Source of the DNA: Kiritimatiellia bacterium
GTDB lineage: Bacteria; Verrucomicrobiota; Kiritimatiellia; RFP12; UBA1067
Assembly (NCBI GenBank): GCA_024405335.1
Contig: JAKSOX010000030.1
Coordinates: 1-14,820, forward strand
Reading direction: 5' to 3'
Length of the DNA stretch: 14,820 nt
Shown here: positions 1 through 7,400 of the stretch, piece by piece
Position numbering within the stretch: the stretch's first letter is position 1
How the letters are laid out: each line of letters begins with the position of its first letter
Program-made: the position numbers and the translations under genes
The notes under the pieces: generated by a model
What the model was told of the DNA's origin: nothing
Database searches by the model: none
The model's input: only the letters and a program-made list of their open reading frames with translations

Positions 1-38
1 GCACGACGTGCACACCCCCCTCTGCACGACGTGCACAC
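1..38. repeat. Two direct copies of a 15-bp near-palindromic repeat
   Basis: GCACGACGTGCACAC occurs at 1-15 and again, identically, at 24-38, so the period is 23 bp. The first 11 bases are a palindrome apart from the central base (GCACG-A-CGTGC). The repeats lie about 100 bp upstream of the promoter of the first gene and touch the window edge, so more copies may lie to the left. They could be operator sites, iteron-like sites or the end of a tandem array; nothing here decides between these. Confidence 0.7.
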
Positions 39-113
39 TAACTCGTAAAACAACAAGTCTATCAGGAGAGAGGCACAACCTCGCCAGCAAAATCTCCCCC
101 ACGCGATTTGCTT

Positions 114-148
114 TTGTCCGCGAAAGGGAAACGTGCTATAATGGCGCC
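114..148 (+). promoter_or_regulatory. Promoter abutting the start codon (leaderless type)
   Basis: TATAAT lies at 137-142, preceded by TG plus one base (135-136), making an extended -10. A -35-like TTGTCC at 114-119 has a 17-nt spacer. Six bases, GGCGCC, separate the hexamer from the ATG at 149, so with standard -10 geometry the first transcribed base is the A of the ATG. There is no Shine-Dalgarno sequence in the usual window. The block TATAATGGCGCCATGAAA recurs exactly at 12266-12283, which supports this as a real module. Confidence 0.75.
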
Positions 149-871
149 ATGAAAAACACGGCTCGTGAAATCTGTCGGAATCTGCAACGGCTCTTCCGCG
201 ACAAGACGGAGAAGAGCGCCAAAGCGGCGGCTCCCAACGGCCCCGCCGTCCACATGGACGACGAAACCCGAAAGGCGTTCGATTCGATCGAAAAATCCAT
301 CCTGGCCATGATTCGCCAGGCCTTCGATCCCGCCATCCTCCACGCATTGCCCGAAGACGGCCCCATGGACGATCTCCGCATGGCGCTGGCCTTCCGCCCC
401 TACGTCGCCTACGAGGCCTGGCACGTTCGGGAAGACGCTTCCGAAAAGGAAATCCTGGCGGCGGCGACGGCCGTGCGCGCAGGCCGCGTCGAAAAGCTGG
501 AATCCCTGCGCGACCAGTCCCGCAAGCTCGACTTCCTGATGGTGGCTGACGAAAACCATGCTCGCTACGTGCGGCTGCTGAACAATCTCGCCTATCTCCT
601 CTACGTCTGGGCGCACCAGGCCAAGCATTTCGGTTCCTTCGCGGCGGCGAAATGCTTCCTGCGCGCGCTGTCGCTGGTGAACGTCCGCAAGGCGCAAGTC
701 GCGCCGTCGTTCTCGGAGGCCGACGTCGAAACGCTCGTCGAATACGTGTCGGAGGGCGCGGCGGAACTCGCGCTTGCCGCGGACTACCACGCCCTGCGGG
801 ACTGGGAATCCTTCCGCCGTGAGGAGTCGGCGAAGTTGGACGCCGTCCTGAAGAAGAAGGGCGGCAAATGA
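149..871 (+). CDS. Hypothetical helical protein upstream of an HTH protein
   Basis: I do not recognise a family. The 240-residue protein has no signal peptide or membrane helix and looks almost wholly alpha-helical. It has a charged N-terminus (R, K and E rich in residues 1-25), a Tyr/Trp/Leu-rich middle (RLLNNLAYLLYVWAHQAKHF, 142-161) and a Lys-rich tail ending KKKGGK. The reading frame stays open to position 8, but I place the start at ATG 149 because a strong extended -10 box ends six bases before it and nothing upstream looks coding. It overlaps the next gene by ATGA (868-871), so the two are probably translationally coupled. The partner has a DNA-binding fold, which suggests a shared DNA-related or mobile-element-related role, but that is inference only. 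Confidence 0.7.
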   Translation: MKNTAREICRNLQRLFRDKTEKSAKAAAPNGPAVHMDDETRKAFDSIEKSILAMIRQAFDPAILHALPEDGPMDDLRMALAFRPYVAYEAWHVREDASEKEILAAATAVRAGRVEKLESLRDQSRKLDFLMVADENHARYVRLLNNLAYLLYVWAHQAKHFGSFAAAKCFLRALSLVNVRKAQVAPSFSEADVETLVEYVSEGAAELALAADYHALRDWESFRREESAKLDAVLKKKGGK

Positions 872-1635
872 GCATCCGCCGAATCGAAAGCGCCTACGCC
901 GCCTGTTTGGGCAACAAGGACGTCGACGCCTTGGCGATGTCCGTCCTCGTGGCGCTCGCGTACGTCGCCAACGAAAAGAACAACGAGCTCTGTTTTCCGT
1001 CGGACCGGCATTTGTCGAAGTTGACGCACATGGCCAACCGCACGGTGACCGCAAAACGCCAACAGCTCAAGAAACTCGGCCTCGTCGAATGGGACAGCGG
1101 CTTCGGCGGCGCCAATTTTCCCCGCAGTTCCAGCAACCACTACCGCTTTCTCTTTCCGCATCGCAAGCTGCACCCGCGGTACCAGCCGTTGACCGCGCCG
1201 CCCGCGCCAGATCCGGCGGCGATTCTCGAAACGGCGGTTTCAGGAACGGCGGTTTCAGGAACGGTGCGGTTGCGCGGCGTTCCGCGTCTCGCGGCGGACG
1301 GCATCCCGCAATTCGACCCCGGCGGAAGCTCCGCGGCCAGAACGGCATGCAAGCCGGAGCAAGTGGATTCGGCCGCGCTGCGGAAGATGTCCCCCGTCGC
1401 CGCGGCGATGCGGGCCTGCGGAGTCCAGGGCGACATTGGCGAAAGACGCAAATTCACGATGAAAATGTTGGGGCGGGATCCGAAAATGCTCATGGACGAG
1501 ACGATCGCTTTCAACGACGAAGTCAACAAGGGGCATCACGCGGGCGCGGAAAACCTGGCGGCGGTTTTGATGTGGCGCTTCGAGAAGATACCGAAAATTC
1601 CGGATGACGCCACGCCGCCGTCTTGTCCGCGTTAA
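868..1635 (+). CDS. Helix-turn-helix domain protein (replication-initiator/regulator-like)
   Basis: This 255-residue protein carries a winged-helix-type HTH near residues 43-75. FPSDRHLSKLTHMANRTVTA is followed by KRQQLKKLGLVEW, the pattern of the HTH_36 group (PF13730) found in phage and plasmid replication proteins and in some regulators. The N-terminus (DALAMSVLVALAYVANEKN) matches the helix that usually precedes this HTH. A low-complexity Pro/Ala/Gly-rich linker (about 105-165) includes the tandem TAVSG TAVSG. It leads to a second helical domain (about 175-245, with RDPKMLMDETIAFNDEVNKG). The start overlaps the stop of the preceding gene, and the SD is weak (AAGG at 857-860). The DNA target is unknown; the repeats at 1-38 are a candidate. 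It could be a mobile-element remnant or an ordinary regulator. Confidence 0.7.
   Translation: MSIRRIESAYAACLGNKDVDALAMSVLVALAYVANEKNNELCFPSDRHLSKLTHMANRTVTAKRQQLKKLGLVEWDSGFGGANFPRSSSNHYRFLFPHRKLHPRYQPLTAPPAPDPAAILETAVSGTAVSGTVRLRGVPRLAADGIPQFDPGGSSAARTACKPEQVDSAALRKMSPVAAAMRACGVQGDIGERRKFTMKMLGRDPKMLMDETIAFNDEVNKGHHAGAENLAAVLMWRFEKIPKIPDDATPPSCPR
1231..1260 (+). repeat. Tandem duplication of a 15-bp unit inside the HTH gene
   Basis: ACGGCGGTTTCAGGA is repeated perfectly at 1231-1245 and 1246-1260, followed by a partial third copy (ACGGTGCGG). The unit length keeps the frame and encodes TAVSG twice in the linker between the two domains. Perfect identity suggests a recent slippage duplication. 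Confidence 0.9.
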
Positions 1636-1739
1636 CCTCGCGGGGTGTATCAATAAGCCCTTTCATTCCTGTTCCTGTCCAGGTGCTGGGCGCCGCGGCC
1701 GCGATTCCGGCTGCCGGCGAAATCTTCTCCGAAAACCTG

Positions 1740-1745
1740 TATAAT
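1740..1745 (+). promoter_or_regulatory. Possible -10 box in the intergenic region
   Basis: A perfect TATAAT sits at 1740-1745 in an otherwise GC-rich gap, about 100 bp after the HTH gene. No convincing -35 is visible at 16-18 bp upstream. If used, transcription would start near 1752 and give a leader of roughly 65 nt before the SD (GGAGG, 1802-1806) and ATG at 1817 of the truncated reading frame. This leadered layout differs from the three start-codon-abutting promoters in the window. Confidence 0.4.
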
Positions 1746-1816
1746 CGGGCGCTCGGGGAGAAACCGGAACGCGAAACGCAAAACCGGGCGACAACCAAAA
1801 CGGAGGATGCTCTCGC

Positions 1817-1936
1817 ATGAAGTACGCAATTGTTTCTGATGTCCATTCCAAGCCGTACGTCCATTCGGAAGTCGTTTCGCTTGGACGTCCGCCCGCAAAC
1901 AATCCACTACCCTTGCCGGCCGGATACGTGGTATAA
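1817..1936 (+). pseudogene. Truncated metallophosphoesterase remnant
   Basis: The gap between the HTH gene and the OMP gene holds no intact gene, but ATG 1817 starts a 39-codon frame beginning MKYAIVSDVHS. That is the usual N-terminus of YfcE/MJ0936-type metallophosphoesterases, in which the Asp and His of SDxHS bind metal. It is preceded by GGAGG (1802-1806, 10 nt spacing). After about residue 12 the sequence (KPYVHSEVVSLGRPPANNPL) no longer resembles the family, and the frame stops at TAA 1934-1936 inside the next promoter. The family is normally about 150-250 residues with several further metal-binding motifs, none of which appear in any frame here. I infer that the gene was cut by a deletion. 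A small expressed peptide or chance resemblance is possible. Confidence 0.4.
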
Positions 1937-1945
1937 TGTGCGGCA
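1926..1945 (+). promoter_or_regulatory. Promoter abutting a GTG start codon (leaderless type)
   Basis: TACGTGGTATAAT (TATAAT at 1932-1937, TG plus one base before it) is followed by eight bases and the GTG at 1946. A TTGCCG at 1913-1918 is only 13 bp upstream, too close for a normal -35, so the extended -10 probably carries the activity. There is no SD before the GTG. The expected start of transcription is within about two bases of the start codon. Confidence 0.65.
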
Positions 1946-2461
1946 GTGAAGAAAATCTTGTCCATACTTTTGGCGGGATGCTTCCTGTCCGCGCTGGCGG
2001 AAGAGGAAGAGGAGTACGCGGACTTCGACCGTTTTTACGTCGGAGGGGCCGCGGCGTTGCTTTTGCCCGGCAACGGCAACACGCTGAACGAACGCGGGGC
2101 GTACGGCGTCCGCGCGGGTTGGTATCTCGAAGAGGACCTCGCGGTCGAAGGAACGTTCCAATACGCCGAGGGGCTCGGCGGCGCGGGCGCGGGCGTGCTG
2201 TGGCATTGGTTCGGCTACGAGCGGCTGGATCCGTTTTTCACCTGCGGCGTGCAGTCGTTTTTCGGCGACGGCCGCCGGTTCGGCGACGGGCGGCACCGCA
2301 CGGGCGCGGGACCCTGCGTCGGCGCAGGCGCGTTTTGGCATTTGACGGAGCACTGGTCGTTGCGCGTCGATTTCGGCGCGGCGTTGGGCTTCGATTCCCC
2401 GTGTTCGATGGTCTATTCGGTCGGGCTGGGGCTGCAGTGCAGTTTCGGAGGCGGCGAATGA
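1946..2461 (+). CDS. Exported outer-membrane beta-barrel protein
   Basis: The protein has 171 residues and starts with GTG. An N-terminal signal (MKKILSILLAGCFLSALA) is followed by an acidic run, EEEEE. Cleavage is ambiguous: ALA at 16-18 fits signal peptidase I, while LAGC at 9-12 would fit a lipoprotein signal. The rest alternates short amphipathic strands rich in Gly and aromatics (FYVGGAAALLL, YGVRAGWYL, LAVEGTFQYAEG, WSLRVDFGAALGFD), ending in the strand VYSVGLGLQCSF. This fits a small eight-strand barrel of the OmpA/outer-membrane-protein beta-barrel type. The start is supported by the promoter that abuts it. It overlaps the downstream permease gene by ATGA (2458-2461), giving an envelope-biogenesis context. 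The exact function is unknown. Confidence 0.75.
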   Translation: MKKILSILLAGCFLSALAEEEEEYADFDRFYVGGAAALLLPGNGNTLNERGAYGVRAGWYLEEDLAVEGTFQYAEGLGGAGAGVLWHWFGYERLDPFFTCGVQSFFGDGRRFGDGRHRTGAGPCVGAGAFWHLTEHWSLRVDFGAALGFDSPCSMVYSVGLGLQCSFGGGE

Positions 2462-3576
2462 AAACGCTCGAGCGGTACGTTTTCACGTCCTTCCTGACGA
2501 GCTTCGCGCTGGCGTTTCTGGTGTTGAGTTTCGTTTTGACCGTGGGGCTGATGGTCCAGATCGTCGGCTACATCCTCAGGGGCGTGCCCATGGACCTGGT
2601 CGCGCAATTCGCGCTCGTCTGCTTCCCCGAGACGATGCAATGGACGATTCCGCTGGGTTTGCTGGTTTCTTCCATTCTCGTTTTTTCGCGGCTGTCGGCG
2701 GATTCCGAGGTGGCCGCGATGCGCGCCTGCGGCGTCAATCTGCTTTCGGTGATGCGCTGGCCGATCGTTTTCGCCGTGGCGGCCACGGCGACCGGGCTCG
2801 TGATCAACAACGAAATCGTGCCGCGCGGGCACGAAGTGCGCCGCAACCTGGCCAAGCGCATATCCGTCGGTTCGGGGCTCGACGTGCTGGAACCCGGACG
2901 GGTGATCGACGATTTCCCGCGCGTCAAAATCTACTTCGAGGGCAAGGAGGGCAATTGGATCAAAGACCTGATCGTGCTCGACTACTCCAATCCGAAGTTC
3001 GTGCGCGAGCTCAAGGCGAAGAAGGCGCTCGTCACGAAAGACGGCCGCGACATCGTGCTCGACCTGCACGACATGACTGTGGATCCGATCGACGAGGACC
3101 ATCCCGGCATGGCGCGCGCCGTCCGCTACACGCACCGCGTGGAGGACGTGCTCAAGGACGGCAAGTACAACCGCAAGGAGAAGGACTGGCGTTTCTTCGA
3201 AATGATCGGCAAAATCCGCCAGGCGGGGACGGCCGTCAAATCGGCGGAGGGGTCCGCGAAAAAGAAAGGCAGCGAAAAATATCTGGCCAAGCGCTATGCG
3301 AGCGACATCAAAACGGAATTCCAGAAGCGCTGGGTGTTCGCGTTCGCGTCCATTTGCTTCGTGCTGATCGGCGTGCCGCTCGGCATCCGCGCGCAGCGCA
3401 AGGAGTCGAGCGTGGGCATGGCGATCGCGCTCGGCGTGGCGCTGGGCTACTACATGGTGGTTATTTCCATGACGAGTCTTTCCAAGAATTTCGCCGTGCA
3501 CCCGGAAGTCCTGATTTGGCTGCCCGTGGGCGTTTGCGCGGCGATCGCGGCGTATCTGGTACCAAAGAATCTTTGA
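2458..3576 (+). CDS. LptF/LptG family lipopolysaccharide export permease
   Basis: This 372-residue protein belongs to the YjgP/YjgQ family (PF03739), the inner-membrane half of the LptB2FG transporter that extracts LPS and passes it to LptC/LptA. Three N-terminal membrane helices (about 9-39, 47-78 and 99-118) and three C-terminal ones (about 292-311, 317-338 and 350-367) flank a periplasmic domain (about 125-285), the expected layout. Family signatures are ERYVFTSFLTSFALAF at the start, LSADSEVAAMRACG (79-92), and GVPLGIRAQRKES (305-317). The open frame extends upstream to 1936, but ATG 2458 is preceded by GGAGG (2447-2451) and fits the family N-terminus. I cannot tell LptF from LptG; only one copy is present, so its partner must be elsewhere. 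It is followed 16 nt later by lpxA. Confidence 0.93.
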   Translation: MKTLERYVFTSFLTSFALAFLVLSFVLTVGLMVQIVGYILRGVPMDLVAQFALVCFPETMQWTIPLGLLVSSILVFSRLSADSEVAAMRACGVNLLSVMRWPIVFAVAATATGLVINNEIVPRGHEVRRNLAKRISVGSGLDVLEPGRVIDDFPRVKIYFEGKEGNWIKDLIVLDYSNPKFVRELKAKKALVTKDGRDIVLDLHDMTVDPIDEDHPGMARAVRYTHRVEDVLKDGKYNRKEKDWRFFEMIGKIRQAGTAVKSAEGSAKKKGSEKYLAKRYASDIKTEFQKRWVFAFASICFVLIGVPLGIRAQRKESSVGMAIALGVALGYYMVVISMTSLSKNFAVHPEVLIWLPVGVCAAIAAYLVPKNL

Positions 3577-3592
3577 ACGAAAGGAAACGAAC

Positions 3593-4375
3593 ATGGCTAT
3601 TGAAGTACACAAAACGGCGATGGTTGACAAAAACGCCCAGTTGGGCGACGGCGTGGTGGTGGGTCCCTACGCGACGATCGGGGCGCACGTGAAAATCGGC
3701 GCCGGTTCCACCGTGGGGCAGGGCGCCATCATCGACGGCCACACCACGATCGGCGAGCTGTGCCAGATATTCCCATACGCGCTCGTCGGCATGAAGACGC
3801 AGGACCTCAAATACCAGGCAGGCAGCGTCAGCTACGTGGAGATCGGCGACCGCACGGTGATCCGCGAGTTCGCGACCGTCCACCTCGGCACGGCAGACGG
3901 CGAAAAGACCGTGATCGGCGAGGACTGCCTTTTCATGGCCTACTGCCACGCGGCGCACGGCGTCGTGCTCGGAAACCACGTGATCTGCTCCAACGCGGTG
4001 CAGCTCGCGGGCGACGTGCATCTCCAGGACTGGGCGATCGTGGGCGGGTGCGCCGCTTCTCACCAGTTCTGCACCGTCGGCCGCCACGCGATGGTGGGCG
4101 GCATGTCGAAGATCCGCCAGGACTTCCCGCCGTTCATGCTCGGCGACATGGTGGACGGTTCGCTCAAGGTGATCGGCCCGAACGTGGTGGGGCTCACCCG
4201 CCGGGGCTTCAAGCGCGAAGTCATTTCCGCGCTCAAGGAGGCGTTCCGCTTCATCTACCATTCGGGTCTCAACCGCTCCCAGGCGCTCGACCGCGTCGAG
4301 AACGACGTGGAGCCGTTCCCCGAAGTGAAGGAGTTCGTCGAGTTCTACCGCCATTCCACGCGCGGCGTTTGCTGA
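3593..4375 (+). CDS. lpxA: Acyl-ACP--UDP-N-acetylglucosamine O-acyltransferase (LpxA)
   Basis: LpxA transfers a 3-hydroxyacyl chain from ACP to the 3-OH of UDP-GlcNAc, the first step of lipid A synthesis, in the cytoplasm. The 260 residues match the family length (E. coli 262). Residues about 1-190 form hexapeptide repeats of a left-handed beta helix, followed by a helical C-terminus. Compared by eye with E. coli LpxA, His119 and His122 (CHAAHG) match His122 and catalytic His125, His157 (SHQFC) matches His160, and RRGF is present at 203-206. Gly170 sits at the place of Gly173, the acyl-length ruler, which in E. coli allows a C14 chain. Asp141 replaces E. coli His144. The SD is AAGGAAA at 3581-3587. 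Together with the LptF/G and barrel genes it forms an LPS/outer-membrane unit. Confidence 0.95.
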   Translation: MAIEVHKTAMVDKNAQLGDGVVVGPYATIGAHVKIGAGSTVGQGAIIDGHTTIGELCQIFPYALVGMKTQDLKYQAGSVSYVEIGDRTVIREFATVHLGTADGEKTVIGEDCLFMAYCHAAHGVVLGNHVICSNAVQLAGDVHLQDWAIVGGCAASHQFCTVGRHAMVGGMSKIRQDFPPFMLGDMVDGSLKVIGPNVVGLTRRGFKREVISALKEAFRFIYHSGLNRSQALDRVENDVEPFPEVKEFVEFYRHSTRGVC

Positions 4376-4382
4376 CGCAACG

Positions 4383-4404
4383 GGCGCCATCCGGCGCCGG
4401 GAGG
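4383..4404 (+). promoter_or_regulatory. Hairpin beside the SD of the carbohydrate block
   Basis: The 36-nt gap after lpxA contains GGCGCC at 4383-4388 and again at 4393-4398, separated by ATCC. It can fold into a six-pair all-GC hairpin. The SD GGGAGG (4399-4404) begins at the base after the stem, seven bases before the ATG. There is no T-run, so it is not a typical terminator. It could slow ribosome loading or mark an RNA processing site. No -10 box is visible in the gap. Confidence 0.45.
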
Positions 4405-4411
4405 TTCCACG

Positions 4412-7400
4412 ATGCGTTTCGCCAGTCTTTTCGCCGCCGGCTTTTTCGCCGCGTCCGCGTCCGCCGCCGTGTTCGTCGAAGCGGAAAACTTCGACGACGT
4501 CGGCGGTTGGGTGACGGACCAGCAGTTCATGGACCGCATGGGTTCGCCGTTTCTGATGGCGCACGGCGTGGGCCGTCCCGTGGCGGACGCCGTCACGCGC
4601 GTGGCGCTGCCGGCGGGGACGTGGCGGCTGTGGGCGCGCACGCGCGACTGGGTGGCGCCGCAGGGCCCCGGCCGTTTCGAAGTGCTGGCGAACGGCGTCA
4701 AGCTCGGCGAGTTCGGCAAGGGCGGAGACGGTTCCTGGAGCTGGTGGAAGGGCGGCGCGTTCGCGTCCAAGGGCGGCGCCGTGGAGCTGCGCCTCCACGA
4801 CCTCACGGGCTTCGAGGGCCGGGTGGACGCATTGGCGTTTCTGCCGGATGGCGTCGAGCCCCCGAAGAAGTTCGACCGCGCCTGGCGCGCCATGCTGCTC
4901 GGGTTCGCGCCGACGCCGAAAGTCGTCGGGCGGTACGATTTCGTGGTGGTGGGCGGCGGTTTCGCCGGCATGTGCGCGGCCGTCGCGGCGGCGCGTCTCG
5001 GGGTGAAGACGGCGCTCGTGCAGGACCGGCCGGTGTTCGGAGGCAACGGTTCGAGCGAAGTGCGCATTCCGCCGCTCGGCAAATGCGGGGACGACCGTTT
5101 CCCGCGCAACGCCGACCTCATGAAGGAACTGGCGGCGCTCGTTCCGAAGCACCAGGGCGAGGCCTGCGGCGACCGCTACCTGCCCAAGGATTCGGCGTTC
5201 GCCGGCTGGCTCGCGGCGGAAACGAACCTCGTGACGTACGCGCCGTTCCGTTGCGTGGCGGCGGCCACCGAGCCGGACGGCCGCATCGCGTCCGTCGTCG
5301 TGCGCAACGTCCGCACGGGCGAAGACGCCGCGATCGCGGGGACGTTCTTCGCGGATTGCACGGGCGACGCGTCGCTGGCCGAGCAGGCCGGCGCCGAAAC
5401 GCGCTGGGACGCCGAGCCCCGCGAGGACACGGGCGAGGAACTCGCGCCGCCGAAGGGACGGCGCAGCCGCGCGGGCGGCCTGGGCAGCACGAACCAATGG
5501 TACGCGCGCGACACGAAGGAAAGGCACGATTTCCCGGAATGCCCGTGGGCGCTGCCGGTCACGCGGGACGAAGAGGCGCTGGTGGGCGCCGAGGTCGGCA
5601 AGGACTGGATCCATTCCGGCGGCTGGAACTGGGAATCGGGCTTCTACCGCGATCCCGTGCTCGAAGGCGAGGCGATCCGCGACCACAATTTCCGCGCGAT
5701 CTACGGTTTGTGGGACTACCTCAAGCACCGTTCGCCGCACCGCGACAAGTACGCGAACGCGGAAATCTACTGGCTCGGATACGTGCTCGGCAAGCGCGAC
5801 GGCCACCGCGTGGTGGGCGACCACGTGCTCACGGCGACCGAGATCGCCTCCGGCCGGGTCTTCGCCGACGGCGTGGTGAACACCACCTGGTACCTCGACC
5901 TGCATTTTCCGCATCCCGTGATCGCGCGCCGGTTCCCGGGCGAGGAGTTCCGCTCGTATTCCTACGACGACTGGGGCTGGAAAAAGCTGCGCGACAAGAA
6001 CTGGGTGGGCTGGAGCACGCCGATCCGCGACTACTTGATCCCGTTCCGCTGCTTCTATTCGCGCGACGTCGAAAACCTCTTCATGGCCGGCAAGACCATT
6101 TCCGGCACGTACGCCGCGCTTTCTTCGTACCGCGTGGAAAACACCACCGGCATGATGGGCACGGCGGTCGGCCGCGCCGCGGCGCTGTGCGTGAAGCGGA
6201 AGTGGACGCCGCGCGTGCTCGGGCGCGACCATCTGGACGCGTTGCTGGCCGCGCTGGAAAATCCGGACGGCGCGCCGGACGCGAAGCGGCGCGGCGGCGG
6301 CGCGGAAGCCGCGGGCGCGGCGACGCCTTTCATGATCCAGCGCTACCGCGCCGAGCAGAACACGGAGCCGGGCGTTTGGGAGGCGACCGTCGCGGAGCTG
6401 AAAAAGCATCCCGGCTGCGCGAACGACGTGTGGTTTTCGACGGGCGTCGGCTTCCCGCCGCTTTCATGGCACGAAGAACAGGCGGGCCGGCTCGTGAAGG
6501 CGGCGGAGGATCTGCGCGCGCTCGGCATTTCGCCGTCCCTCGAATTCCAGGCCACGATCGGCCACGGCGATCCCGTCGCGCGGACGCGCAAGGCGGACCT
6601 TTCCGGCAAGACGTGGACGGGCTGGACGCTCGACAACGGCGCGGAGACGAAGTCCTGCGCGTGCCCGCGCGATCCGGCGTTTCTCGAATACGTCCGGAAG
6701 ATGAGCGAGATCTACGCGCGGCTGAAACCCGCGTGGCTGTGGCTGGACGACGACTTCCGCATCCATTGGCACACGACCGATCCGCCGCAGCCGAGCGGTC
6801 CCGGCTGCCATTGCCGGAGGTGCCTCGACGCGTTCGCGGAATTCGACGGCACGCGCCGTTCGCGCGCGGAACTCGTCGCCGCGATGAAGGAAGACGCCGT
6901 GCTCGCCGAGCGCTGGGCGGCGTTCCAGTACCGGGCGCTCGCGGACGTGGCCGCCATCGTCGCGGAAACGACGCACCGGCTTTCGCCGGAAACGCGCTTC
7001 GGGTTCCAGCACGGCGCCGGCGTGCGCGACTACCAGACGATGATATTCAACGCGTTGTGGGAGAAGGGCGGCAGGCGTCCCGTGGGATCGCGTCCGGGCG
7101 GCGGCGCGTACGCCGACCACCATCCGTTCGACCTGGTGGACAAGATTTTCGAAATGGGGCGGCAGATGGACGTGCTGCAGATGCCGGACGACCGCATCGC
7201 GTTCGCGTGCCCCGAAATCGAAAACTGCCCGCGCAACTTCAACACCAAGACGGCGCGCGGCGTGGTGGCCGAATCGCTGATGGCGCTGGGCGAAGGCATG
7301 AACTGCTTGAGCTATTTCCTCGTGGATCCCGTGGACGAAGCGCAGAGCTGGTACGGCGACACGTACTACAAGCCGCTCGCCGCCGCCGCGCCGCGCCTGA

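Noticed and set aside
1..38. CRISPR array
   Set aside because: Only two 15-bp copies with an 8-bp gap; repeat and spacer are far too short and no cas gene is present.
141..151. A tiny upstream reading frame ATG GCG CCA TGA inside the promoter module
   Set aside because: It lies mostly upstream of the expected transcript start and so would not be transcribed; it is a by-product of TATAATGGCGCCATG.
1627..1643. CCGCG/CGCGG hairpin after the HTH gene as a terminator
   Set aside because: Five GC pairs with a seven-base loop and no following T-run are not enough to call it.
1623..1820. A 65-codon + frame in the intergenic region
   Set aside because: It starts inside the HTH gene end, has no SD and resembles nothing. 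The promoter, SD and ATG signals in the gap point to a different frame (1817).
2413..3630. A 405-codon open frame on the - strand
   Set aside because: It is antisense to the LptF/G gene and is very His/Arg/Asp-rich without motifs.
3461..6409. A 982-codon open frame on the - strand
   Set aside because: It is antisense to lpxA and the FAD fusion gene, with His/Arg/Ala-rich composition and no family motif, so it is a shadow of GC-rich codons.
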